DNA of 30,951 bases from Heterotrichella gracilis (Eukaryota; Sar; Xanthophyceae; Tribonematales; Xanthonemataceae): contig JAULBX010028294.1 in assembly GCA_032358255.1 (NCBI GenBank), forward strand, positions 1 to 30,951, read 5' to 3'. The translations under genes were made by a program, and so were the position numbers. Positions within the stretch are counted from its first letter, which is position 1; each line of letters begins with the position of its first letter. Positions 22,101 through 30,951 of the stretch are shown here, piece after piece. The notes under the pieces were generated by a model. It did not search any database. It saw only the letters and a program-made list of their open reading frames with translations, and was not told the origin of the DNA.

Positions 22101-23932
22101 CTGTTCTTCAGGTGGGGTGGGTGTGTGGGGTGGGGGTTGTGGTTGTGGTAGGGTAACGAGGTCGTGGCACTCATAGTGGCAACCTGAACAAGCGCACACT
22201 GCTGTTCTCCAGGTTGTTGGTGGGTTTGGGTGGGGTGGGTGGGGGGTGGAGGTGGTGGTAGGGTGATGAGGTACCCCCACAACTGTTGTGTTGACAGGTG
22301 TGGTGGTGGCACATTGGAGCATTGCATTTGGTGCGATTCGGAGATCGTGGGGGGCATACCAGCTGCCCGCGTGGGCTCCTTGTGAATGCCCTTGTCTAGG
22401 GTTTAGTGTTGACTCGGTCATTCATATGTACGCCGTTGATACAGCGCAGGTGGGCAGTAACCCCTGGCTGCACCACGGGTATACTAATAATATCAACCCC
22501 TGGCTGGACCCACATGGCAATGAGTACTCCAGTGCCCACCAAGGGCCTCCACACTCCACCTCCCTCCCTGCTCCCTGCATCACCCACCCCCCGCCCTGCA
22601 CCCTACACCCTAAACCCATGCCCCTACCACCCCTCTCACACACCCACTGCCGCAGGGGCGACGTTGGCAAGCACCGCTACCCCCACTACTCCCGCGGCAT
22701 CCGCCAAGCCCTGTACCACTACAGTTTCCACCCGTCACACAACTGGAAGGAGAAATATCACATCCAGATTGGGGACAGGGAGGACCTGCCCGGGGACTAC
22801 TCGGAGTACCTCATGCGATCAAAATTCTGCCTGGTGGCGCCAGGTGGGGGAGATTTGGGGGGGGGGGTAGAGGGTGAGTCGCGGGTGTGGCATGATGGGT
22901 TTGTGGGGGTAGCAAGGGATCCTTGTTTGGATGCCTGTCCCATTTTTTGGTGTAGTATTATGGTTTGTAACAGGGCAGCATCCCCGTGCTAGTCATAGGC
23001 ATCAGGTTACTGTCTGTTAAGCATTTATCTGGGAATTCCTGCAAAGGGCCAAACCGGCACTTGGCCGGTCCGCGCACCATTCACATGTGCAACAAACGTT
23101 TGGCCCGTCCTTGCACCATGCACACGCGATCCCCTCCCTATGCAGGCGACGGCTGGTCTGGACGCATCGAGGACTCTATCCTGCACGGCTGCATCCCTGT
23201 GATCATCCAGGACAGGGTAGAAGCAGAGTTTGAGTCCATCATCGACTTTGGCTCCATCGGTGTGCGTGTGGCTGAGGCCGACATGCCTCGCCTGCCGCAC
23301 ATCCTGCTGGCGTACTCACATGAACAGATCAGGAGCTTCCAGCGAAATATCACGAAAGTGTGGCAGAGGTGGGTGGCAAGAGGGGTGGGGGTGCACCTGG
23401 GTGGGGGCATGGTGCCAGTCATTTTTCATGTACCTGCCAGTGCAATGGTATTGGGTCATTGGAGGTCATTTGAATATGGCAGATGCGGGGTGGCATACAT
23501 GGTGGGGCCGGGGCAGTTTCTGTAAAGGGGATGGGGTGTTTGTCAACCTTGGCATCTTGTCTGGCCCCGGGTGCATCTTGGCAGCGCGGTGCGTCGATCC
23601 AACATGTCTGTCCTGCATCAGGTTCTCGTGTGCGCCATGCTCAACCCTAGGACAAACCCTACCCGGTGCGCCATATGCAGGTTCCTGTGGACCCCACTCT
23701 AGTGCACACCCTTGCACATACCCTAATCCAAACCCTTCCCTGCAGGTTTGTGTGGGGCGGCAACCACAAGAGCATGCAGGGGCTGCAGGACAGCGTGGAC
23801 ACGGCCAGCTGGACATCACGCAACACATCCTTCCCGCGCTGGCAGCCAGCATTCAGCGGAAGGATTGCTGATGACGATGCCTTCATGACCATTGTGGCCT
23901 GGCTGCACAGCAGGATACCGCACACGCGCTGA
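16158..23932 (+). CDS. EGF-exostosin (GT47) type II membrane glycosyltransferase
   Basis: Fifteen exons: 16158-16637, 16869-16959, 17246-17360, 17811-17985, 18471-18565, 18890-19074, 19487-19637, 19964-20069, 20472-20592, 20873-21053, 21464-21596, 21984-22111, 22656-22843, 23146-23368, 23746-23932. All phases agree, giving 852 aa. Start chosen for GCCCGCCATGG. Residues about 23-44 are a single signal-anchor helix, placing the rest in the Golgi lumen. EGF-like modules lie at about 168-197 (ECADGCNGVGNCNHDTGVC) and in exon 6 (CPNQCSGHGECRLGFCTCHK). The exostosin domain runs from PLVYVYDLPSEYN (about 412) to about 800, including HRTLDPEEADFFYVPVY, HIWFMTHDEGAC, MRSKFCLVAPGDGWSGRI and EDSILHGCIPVIIQD. 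GT47 enzymes transfer sugars to cell-wall or matrix glycans; donor and acceptor cannot be told. Bases 16371-16505 could be an extra in-frame 135-base intron (GTGAGG ... CACAG), giving 807 aa. Confidence 0.93.
17327..17455 (+). repeat. Echo of exostosin exon 3 end with its donor
   Basis: The exon end (CCACTGAGTCAGCCAGATGA ... CATCTTCAG|GTGGGTG at about 17331-17367) recurs at about 17418-17451 as CCACTGAGCCAGCCAGAGAG ... CATCTTCAG|GTGGGTG. The stretch between is CCCTAAACCCTAGAACCCTAACCC-like. The copy retains a complete donor, so alternative 5' splice-site use is possible. Confidence 0.85.
18360..18512 (+). repeat. Echo of exostosin exon 5 start with its acceptor
   Basis: GTCCCCAG...GATGG and CCCCTGGGGCC(A/G)GCGCACA occur at about 18365-18405 (copy) and 18463-18510 (real exon). 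The acceptor-like CCCCAG is retained in the copy. Confidence 0.8.
18690..18850 (+). repeat. CCA/CAC trinucleotide microsatellite
   Basis: About 160 bases of nearly pure (CCA)n, broken by CTC, ATC and CTC units, fill the 3' half of exostosin intron 5 just before the C-rich acceptor of exon 6. The long poly-His, poly-Thr, poly-Pro and poly-Gly reading frames across it are artefacts of the repeat. Confidence 0.95.
19613..19745 (+). repeat. Echo of exostosin exon 7 end with its donor
   Basis: AGAGTACAA...CAGTACAG|GTGGG occurs at the real exon end (19609-19642) and again at about 19695-19739. The G-rich intron start lies between them (about 19638-19680: GTGGGTGGTGGGTGGTTGGG and on), a strong G-quadruplex pattern on the coding strand. 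Confidence 0.75.
19875..19996 (+). repeat. Echo of exostosin exon 8 start with its acceptor
   Basis: CAGGGTGGAGGCT(A/G)GCAAGTGCGT is present at about 19887-19911 and at the real exon start 19961-19985. The copies are separated by AATAACCCTAAACC. The first acceptor, CTCTGGCAG, is intact and keeps the same phase (VEASKCVHPR versus VEAGKCVHRK), but a TAA follows within a few codons. Confidence 0.9.
20250..20530 (+). repeat. Triplicated exon 9 start of the exostosin gene
   Basis: GACCCCGAGGAGGC occurs at 20272, 20377 and 20490, a tandem array with steps of 105 and 113 bases. The copies read LDPEEAEF, VDPEEADF and, in the real exon, LDPEEADFFYVPV. The spacers share GTCACAAA(T/C)CC(C/T)AC...AA and AACCCTTGTG, and hold CCCTAAA-like motifs. 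The second copy's acceptor has become AAG; the first keeps CGCAG. Confidence 0.92.
22074..22218 (+). repeat. Echo of exostosin exon 12 end with its donor
   Basis: AAGCGCACACTGCTGTTCT is shared by the real exon end (about 22089-22107) and a copy at about 22190-22208, and GGCAACCTG(G/A)ACAAG precedes both. The copy reads (S)GNLNKRTLLF and ends in CCAG|GTTGTTGG, a weaker donor. Confidence 0.9.
23618..23762 (+). repeat. Two echoes of the last exostosin exon start
   Basis: CATCAGGTTCTCGTGTG (about 23617), TGCAGGTTCCTGTGG (about 23678) and the real TGCAGGTTTGTGTGG (23741) form a three-copy series. GTGCGCCAT follows or precedes the first two. ACCCTAGG, ACCCTACC and ACCCTAATCC motifs lie between. 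Confidence 0.7.
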
Positions 23933-24372
23933 GTACTCGGCCTTTCAAATCATACAGCACAAGGGCTGAGCAGGGTTTTTTGGCTGTTGAGTGTGCAGGC
24001 TATGTTCTCACACCTGCTCCACGAGGAGAATTATTTGCCCTTTTTTTCTCTTTCAGTGCTCAACCTGCATGCGCTGCATGTATTTTTGGGTTAGTGACTG
24101 CGTGTATTTTTGAGTTAGTGACTATTTTTGGGATCGTGCCTGGACAGACTAGGCCACAGTGTATGGGAGGTTTGCGAGGTATTTTAGGGTTGTAGGGTTT
24201 TTGTCTGGGTGGTGGTAAAACGATTTTGGCGTGCACTTCATACCACGAGTTCACTCTCCACGAACCGTGTACCTAGCTTTTTGAGAGACACTGTGTTCGG
24301 TGGACACGTCATTGTCAACAAGTGTAACCAAACCGTGTTTGCCGAAACGGTTTCGGAACCGTCTCAATCGAG
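23933..24372. other. Intergenic region, exostosin 3' end to Armadillo-like gene
   Basis: It holds a short tandem repeat, (C)(A/G)TGTATTTTTG(G/A)GTTAGTGACT, at about 24077-24124, with a third partial copy. TGTAA at 24323-24327 may be the exostosin polyadenylation signal, only 46 bases before the next start codon. No other gene is seen. Confidence 0.5.
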
Positions 24373-27300
24373 ATGCCTGGACATGCTCCCACAGATTGGG
24401 ACGCTCTTTCTTTGAAGGAGTTAACAAAGTTTCTAACATCCAGTGGCATCGACTACTCTGAGTGTTTTGATAGGTCTGACCTGGTACGGTTGTGCACAGA
24501 AAGGAAGGAAGAAGAGCAGCGCCAGGCTCAACCGACACCTGAGGTGACCCTTGCAGTAGGCCTGTTGGGACATTTACAGTGCCAATTGTAAGATTGAAAG
24601 CGGTGAAATTTGTATCGACAGCCGCTGTTTTGTGCCGTGTGAAAGGTAATTGCACCTATTCGAATGCATGCATCCCCATGGCCGAAACTCCTCATAGTGC
24701 CATGTATTGAAGGCAAGTACGGGGGGTACCGCCATCCGTTGTCCATATTAATCAGCCGTGTATATCAACCAAGCTTCCAGTGTTGTTCACTGCAGGAGAG
24801 CAGTTCAAAGCCACCTTCCGCTGGCCCCAGAGCTGGTGATGCATGCACGCATCATGGCGAGGACCCAGAGCCCCCAGAGATCAGTCATGACGTGAGTAGC
24901 TGTAGTTGTGACATATAATCCTTTGTTAACGAGTGTAAACTCTTCTTGACGCAGGGGGTGACCTTTTGAGCGCTCTAAAAAGCACCAGGATTCTACGGCA
25001 TGTCCCCATGTTCTTAAACCCCACTGCCCCGAACGAATGGGGTCAACTCCAGCTTTGTGAATAGCATCTGGGTGCCTTCATGAACCACTCTGTCTGATTT
25101 AGTCTTTATATCATAGACTAGGGACTGAGCATCACCTGTGGTTGTTGGCAGTATCAAAGATCGCGTCTGATACTGGAAGTCCCAAGTGTGCCTGCCTTTT
25201 CCCGCTTTCCTGCGGCACCCACGTGTGTTTTTATCCCACCCAAGATTGTACCTGTGAGTGACGCAGGTGCCTGTGGCTCCCCTGGCCAGCAGCCGCTTCC
25301 CTGCTGTGGGGCGTGTGGTGGAGCAGGCATTTGCCACTCTGTGCAATGCTCACTACCACGACATTGCGTGGGATAAGGTTCAAAGACTAGTGGAGTACAT
25401 GGACAAACATCTGTTTGGGGAGGTGAGCAAAGTATACACCTTATATACATCCTTGGTCAACAGGTTGTCTGTGCCCGCATGCGACAAGGTCGTTGCTTAG
25501 TTGATGCGTCCTAGCGGATAATGGCAGGTGTAGTCAGTCCTAAGTGCCTTGCGCAATGTCCTGGCACTGCTTGTCCCATCTCTGCACCGTCGGTGCCAAA
25601 TCAATCCAGCAACAGTACTGAACCAAAGGTCAGCCCACGTGGCTCTGGGCTGGCGTCCCTATACTGCGCCGACCCATTGTCCTCGTTGCCCCATTGCCTC
25701 AGAGAACACCTGCATACGTGTTCAGAGTATGCGAGAAGTCATGAGCAATGTAGTATGTTAACTTAAAAGTACAGTATGGCAAAGACTTTTGTCACTGTGA
25801 CTCGTACGTACAAACTACGCTCATGTCTGGGGTTTGCTGGATCTCATGGAGAGGTGCTGGATAAATGCGCACCTGGAGCATGCTTCGAGACCCACGACAT
25901 GTGTATACAAATGCAACCTAACGATTCTGCTTTCACGCACATTTGGAAGAGGAGTTCAGCTACCTGCAGGGAGCCGCCAGTGTGGAACTGCGGCATGCGC
26001 TGGCGCGTGCTTTGCCGCACCAGCCTGCACCTTGGGCACTCCTGCTGCAAATCATGGCGGCAGACATGAAGCCTGAGCAAATGGACCAGCTCATTCAATC
26101 CAACATGATTGCTGCCCTGTGTCTGGCTTTCAGCCAAAAGTACAAGGAAGTTGGAGTGAACGATATAGGTGTGGAACTGGCTTTTGGGCACCCAAAAACA
26201 AGTCTAGGTCTGCAAGGGTAGTGCATGGACATGCATGGTGGCCACTAGAAGGGCTCCTGTATGCGCTACTGTAACATAGTGGCTGTAAGCCCGGAACGTT
26301 GTAGAATTGCAACACTCAACAGTTGCAGATAATACATACATTCCAGTCATGCTGCAAAGCCTCTTACCTGGCAAGGCCAGCCTTGTCCATATGGCGCAAG
26401 GAATGCCCCAAGGGCTGTCATGCCACTGCTTACCACTTTTGATTTTTTACACGGCAAAGCTGCGACAAAAGATCTCCATTAATTAACTCAGCCCATGCGA
26501 CCTTGAGGAATCGATCTATATCCTCTGAGCCAGGATTTGTCTCGATCCGTTATGCCAGTGACCATCATAATGATTAGAAAGCTGCCAAATGTCACATGTT
26601 CTAGTAGATTTCGGATGTTGGCAGCTTTCCTGTGATGCTCGGATCACATATATTCACATCATATCATTGCAAGCATGGCTAGCCACTCTCTTCTACCAGG
26701 GGTGTTAATATATAAACCAGGAAATCCTGGTTTATATATGAACACCCCTGCTTCTACTTATGGGCTTGATCATACACGGCCACCACATATCTGACTGGCA
26801 CCCATTGTTTTGCCCCAGCTTGTTTGTAACCAGCAATTTGCTGACAGCCACACACCCCCTACAGAAGGATTCACGTCGTTCCTGATCGCCATTGGAAGGC
26901 TGGCGCAACTAGAATCACCCAAAAACGCACACATACTGTGGCGCAACGGGGGCATCCGCCTGGTGGTGCAGCTGATGTTCAGCCTGTCTCCTCTGCGCTG
27001 CCCCCGCGTGGCGCACGCCACCATGGTGTGCTTTGCTGCGGTGGTGCTGAGCTGGACCAGTGCACCGGTACACCCCTCAGGGAGGCAATGGAGTGAACGC
27101 CTGCTGCAAGGGGAGCACCTCCACAGGGAGCACATGGAGGGGCACCAGGAGGAGGCAGTGAAGGGGGGCACAGAGGCGAGGGACATCTGCAGGTGTGAGC
27201 GTGTACACACTGCCAATACTACTATACTACCGTGACGGCATAGGTAGGGTATGCCGCCGAGGGTTTTGCCCCTTGCTGTTTGAAGTCTGTACCCACCTTT

Positions 27301-30300
27301 TTATATTATTTTTTTCATTTTTATTTCTGTTTACTGTTCCAATTCTGTTACGATTTTTTCCAAATCTGTCGAAGTGGAATCCCCGGTCCCCAACTCCATC
27401 CCCACAGCTTACATCATACATGCATGCCGTTGAACGGAAAGCTTTTGTCAAATTGAAGTGACTTTGTAAACCACTGAATTCAAAGCACACCTCACACTCA
27501 TGTTTGAAAAACCACTACAAGTCTATCCCATTGGGGCCCATCCTTGTTGCAGCAAGGTGCACCGTGTGCCATCATGCGCACGCCAGGGGGTGATGTGCGC
27601 TTGGGGTTGTCACCATGTTCGCATTAGGGATTCAACCACATGCACATGCAGAAATGGCCTGGAGGTGCAGCAGCAGCCTCTCAATACCATGCATGATGGC
27701 CTCGTGCACGCATGTGTGTGCAGGTAGCTGCTCCGCAAGGGGGTGATGGATGAGTGAGCGGTCCTGGTCACAGCATCAGTCACAATCTTCAACCCTGTAA
27801 CTATCGAGGTGCTGGATGAGTACCCTTCCGTTGCCCACGCGGTGGAAATCCTTGCAAACTTCGCTGCTGTGGCGCCTGGAGAAGCAAGCACGTTCTTCAA
27901 ATCTCGGCCTGATGTAGTCCCTGCTGTGCTGAGGTATAATGCCTTCAACAAAGGGAACCCCCCATTGTATTGTGCGGCGCTGCACCTGGTGTCATCCCTG
28001 GTCACGTATGGCGCCATCTCCGGGGCTGACATGCTGCGGATGTCAGGGTTTGTGGATTTTGTGACAGACCACGAGGATGCACCCCTTGCCACCCACAGTC
28101 CTTCAACAGAGGGCACCAACGCCTGCTGCCACGCAATCAACACAGTGGCCCGTGTCCTTTGGAGCATGGCTGGCAGCAGCTGCAATGATGAAAATCCAGA
28201 GTGCTCCATCCAGCTGCGTGTGCTGGTCACCTGGCTGTCCTCCAAACTGTATGTCCATGCGCATGCTGGCATACAGGACCCAGTTTCCGCTGCATCCAAA
28301 GCGCTGCAGACGCTGTTACAGATGTTTGAGGCGGGGCAGATATCAGAGGCCGCGATGCAGGTAAATAAGTATCATCAAATAGTGAAATCCTACGCTGTAG
28401 CAGTTCCAGATGATTGAGGCGGGGCAGATATCACAGGCCACCATGCAGGTAAGATGTGGGCTGTGATATCTGCCCCGCATTGGGGGATGGTAGTGCGCTT
28501 TTGAGCCCAGAGCTAAAAGTTCGTCCCAGCAATGCGGTCAGATATGCAGTCAGTATGGTACATGCATGCGGCGTCAAGCAGTTTGGAACCCCACTTTTAC
28601 CAGAATATGATAGGTATATTAATAGGTATCAAAATATCAGCTTGGATCAGAACATTCTTAGTACATGTACCCCCTGTTCTAGAACAGCTGTATCTGGCAA
28701 TATTGTAGGCAGCATGCTCTTGAATGGCATTGTCCATTGTCTGCGCCTGCTTCCCAGCCTAGCCTCCCCCTTGCACAGGATGTGGCAGTGGTCCCCTTGG
28801 TTCACCACTTGAACACCGCGCCAATTGGAGGAGACAAAAGCAACACCTCGGTGCAAAAACCTCAATCGTTTTTTTGGGCGTCATCCACCACGCAATTACT
28901 GGCAAGCAGCTGGCCTATGCACCCAATCCTTATTTAAAGGTGGGCCAGCCCCTCTCCGTTCTGCATCCCACAAATGCAAGGGTCTCTCCTGGTAGTGCAC
29001 CCTTCACATGTTGCCCTGAGCCCCTCACCATGTGCTAAATATGGGGGTACCCACGTGAAAGCTTGCATTTGATGCATGCACTAGCTAGTGCTAGCACAGG
29101 TTCTTGGAAAGGCCTGCCCATCAATGCTGAGGTCAGCTGCGTTTGTGCTTTTGCACTGCAAACGCATGAGATGACCAGGGGTTCCGAACAAATTTATTTG
29201 GGATTGCCAGATGCTGATTTACATATAGGTTGCAAGGAGGCACTGTCCCCTGCTGCCCCTTTAGAGCTCAAGATCTAAGAGCTGTGGAGGCTCGTGCTAT
29301 GTGTTGACAACTCTGGTGCGCAGGAGCGTTTACCTGCCATGCGGCGCATGCTGTGTGTGTACCTGCGGCTTCCATTCTGCCGCGATGCGTCACCTGGCGT
29401 GCGAAGGTGCAAGTGACTATGTCATGCCAGCCTTGGCGGCGGCTATCGGCACAGATGAATGGGTCCTAAATTACCTATATTATATCACCGACATCCTGCA
29501 AGAGATGTACAGGTGGGGAGTGTGGTGGCATACATCTTTTGTATGAAATCCCACGTAAGAGTCGTGCACATGTCACTGCAGAGTACCTGTTATGCACTCC
29601 CTTTTAAATGTAGCTCCCATTAGGTGGCACAACATATGTGCCACAGACATGGCCAAAACATGTGCGCACAATGGTGCTCATGTGTCTCCATCAGATCTCC
29701 CATGCATGTGTCGATTAATGTGCCAGCTGCAGCTCCATGTGCCAGCTTCATGGGGGGAAAAACATCTAGTAGGGCAAGTCACATACTGGTGGTGCATATT
29801 CTAAACAGTATTTGTCCAAAACATAAACATACAGCAGCGTTGCAGTAAAGAATAATTATTATGGGCAATTAATTTGCTGCTGCTTTGGTTTTGCCTGTTT
29901 TTGGTTGAAAGAGGCAATAACAAAACAGTAGCATGTCCAATTGCTTGTTGATGTTAACATTACTTGATGTTGATACATGTTCATATTGATGTTGGCTTTA
30001 AAATGTTAATCGCCTGACTTTGCGGCTTGTTGCCCCACCACGGTCGACCCTGTAATTTCCCCTACCATGGCTTTGCAGCATGCTGCTCCACAATTACCCC
30101 GAGCATTGGCATTTGGAGGGCGCTGTAGAAATGTGGTGCCAGCTCGTCACGGTTGCCAGCGCCTCAATTGTGTCAAGTGGCCAAGGTAAGTGGTACACTT
30201 GCAGGAGACATACAGGTGGACCTGGACATATTGACATGGCCAGTGTGTTCACCCTGCTTAAATTCCGATGGTCCAGGGTTAAAAGGGCCCAGGGCGGTTT

Positions 30301-30739
30301 GCTCGCCCAATCAACCTTGGGGTTGGCATCTCTGGCTACTGACCCTGTGTGCTTGGGAGTTGCAGCTCAACTCAATTCAACTCATTTAAGGAGCATGTTC
30401 TGTTGCTGATAGTGTTCATGTTGGTAACGCATGGAGGGATGGATACAGCATCTTTTCCGGCCATTTTGTGTGCGCCGTGTGGCCATCGGCATTCATGGCG
30501 AAGGTCACTCGCGGATAACAGATTCCCCGTGCCTTGCAGTTTCAAAGCGTGGGTGGTGGGTCCCCGGGGTTCAGGTGGTTCTCAGCTTTCCCCCCGGCAA
30601 GGTCGAGTATTCTCGTGATCTCGGCAAGTTCAGAGTAGCTGTGGACCTAAGTAAAAGGGCAAGACACATGGATAAATTCTGTAAATCCACACGACCCGCG
30701 TTGGTGGCATTTTTCTTTCTTTCTTTGTTAATTATTTAA
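24373..30739 (+). CDS. Armadillo-like helical-repeat protein with SAP/ARMET-like N-terminus
   Basis: Clear exons: 24373-24543, 24796-24891, 25267-25422, 25464-25488 (25-base micro-exon), 25538-25628, about 25950-26168, 26865-27192, 27774-28360, 28779-28850, 29100-29131, 29324-29512, 30079-30185, and probably 30540-30739. Two joins are unsure: 25629-25950, and 27193-27773, where 27669-27721 is a possible exon. About 800 aa. Residues about 13-42 (SLKELTKFLTSSGIDYSECF) resemble SAP/ARMET-C helices of the 'LKELK..L...G.....C..K.DLV' type. The rest is rows of amphipathic helices, e.g. VLSALRNVLALLVPSLHRRC, LLLQIMAADMKPEQMDQLIQ and AHAVEILANFAAVAPGEAS, typical of Armadillo/HEAT folds used in protein binding. 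Partners and location are unknown. The stop is unsure: TGTAA at 30680 lies before it in this frame, and the gene could run past the window. Confidence 0.68.
26577..26629. repeat. 12-bp inverted repeat, small hairpin
   Basis: GAAAGCTGCCAA (26577-26588) and TTGGCAGCTTTC (26618-26629) are exact reverse complements around a 29-base loop. It lies in the same intron, about 70 bases before the foldback element. No target-site duplication is evident. Confidence 0.65.
26690..26757. mobile_element. 54-bp foldback micro-element with 7-bp target-site duplication
   Basis: Arms 26697-26722 and 26725-26750 are 26-base inverted repeats (CAGGGGTGTT ... ACCAGGA) with a single mismatch and a two-base loop. The 7-mer CTTCTAC lies directly outside each end (26690-26696 and 26751-26757), as a target-site duplication would. 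It sits in an intron of the Armadillo-like gene. The CAGGG terminus resembles hAT-type elements, but those usually duplicate 8 bases. It has no coding capacity and must be non-autonomous. Confidence 0.8.
28410..28448 (+). repeat. Duplicated 39-bp exon end: in-frame cassette exon candidate
   Basis: The last 39 bases of the exon ending at 28360 (MFEAGQISEAAMQ) recur here as MIEAGQISQATMQ, with GAGGCGGGGCAGATATCA identical. The copy has an acceptor (GCAGTTCCAG) in front and a donor (CAG|GTAAGA) behind, and its length is a multiple of three in the same phase. Including it would add 13 residues without a frame change. Confidence 0.72.
28419..28478 (+). repeat. Perfect 16-bp hairpin enclosing a splice donor
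   Basis: GCGGGGCAGATATCAC (28419-28434) pairs exactly with GTGATATCTGCCCCGC (28463-28478). The 28-base loop contains the donor of the cassette copy (28448|28449). The right arm is an inverted third copy of the same exon segment. In RNA the stem would hide much of the cassette exon and hold its donor in the loop. Confidence 0.85.
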
Positions 30740-30951
30740 GATGTATTCATTTTTAATTGTTGTTATTGCCATGCAATCACATGCATGCTTGCAAGCAAGG
30801 TCTCCCTTGAGGGTCTGGTTGTGGGGCGCCCTTTGATACCTAGCAAGGCTGAATTCAAGATATATACAGTCATATACCATTGCAGTTTGTGTGGCACAAA
30901 CATATTTTGAAGTTTTACAACCGAATGGTGGAGTTCAAAGAATCAGGCAGT
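30740..30951. other. Right edge, no feature recognised
   Basis: AT-richer DNA with GCATGC palindromes near 30781. Any further exon of the Armadillo-like gene was not recognised. Confidence 0.4.

Noticed and set aside
1..30951. Bacterial-type systems such as CRISPR arrays, toxin-antitoxin or defence islands
   Set aside because: All genes are intron-bearing eukaryotic genes or intergenic DNA; no regular repeat-spacer array or prokaryotic operon is present.

Overview
This window is nuclear DNA from a eukaryote, most likely a chlorophyte green alga of the Chlamydomonadales type. The evidence is: genes broken into many short exons with GT-AG introns; G-rich intron starts and C-rich intron ends; TGTAA-type polyadenylation signals; CCCTAAA (plant/algal telomere-type) motifs scattered through introns; a chloroplast-type leader on one protein; and EGF-exostosin glycosyltransferase architecture common in these algae. 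The exact species cannot be read from the sequence.

Layout, left to right. (1) 388-540 (+): last exon of a PfkB-type sugar kinase, with a TGTAA signal at 610. (2) 1648-3729 (-): two-exon F-box/leucine-rich-repeat gene. (3) 4666-5208 (+): single-exon orphan gene for a small, basic, alanine/glutamine-rich protein with an AT-hook-like N-terminus. (4) 6342-9566 (+): seven-exon FAD-dependent sarcosine/pipecolate-oxidase-type amine oxidase ending in the peroxisomal signal SKL. (5) 11754-14718 (-): six-exon gene for a probable chloroplast protein with a PLAT-like N-terminal half and a small membrane domain. (6) 16158-23932 (+): 15-exon gene for a type II membrane exostosin (GT47) with two EGF-like modules. 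(7) 24373 to about 30739 (+): large helical-repeat (Armadillo-like) gene with an N-terminal SAP/ARMET-like motif; its model is partly uncertain. For genes 2 and 4-6 I rebuilt the exons by hand, and every splice phase agrees.

The genes look like unrelated neighbours rather than a pathway. The striking feature is structural. In at least five of the seven genes, introns carry decayed tandem copies ('echoes') of an adjacent exon boundary, splice site included, often separated by degenerate CCCTAAA motifs. Two echoes look like usable extra exons: 13536-13596 on the minus strand, and 28410-28448, whose donor lies in the loop of a perfect 16-bp hairpin. The window also holds a 54-bp foldback micro-element with a 7-bp target-site duplication (26690-26757), G-quadruplex-prone intron starts on the coding strand of genes on both strands, and a long CCA/CAC microsatellite.
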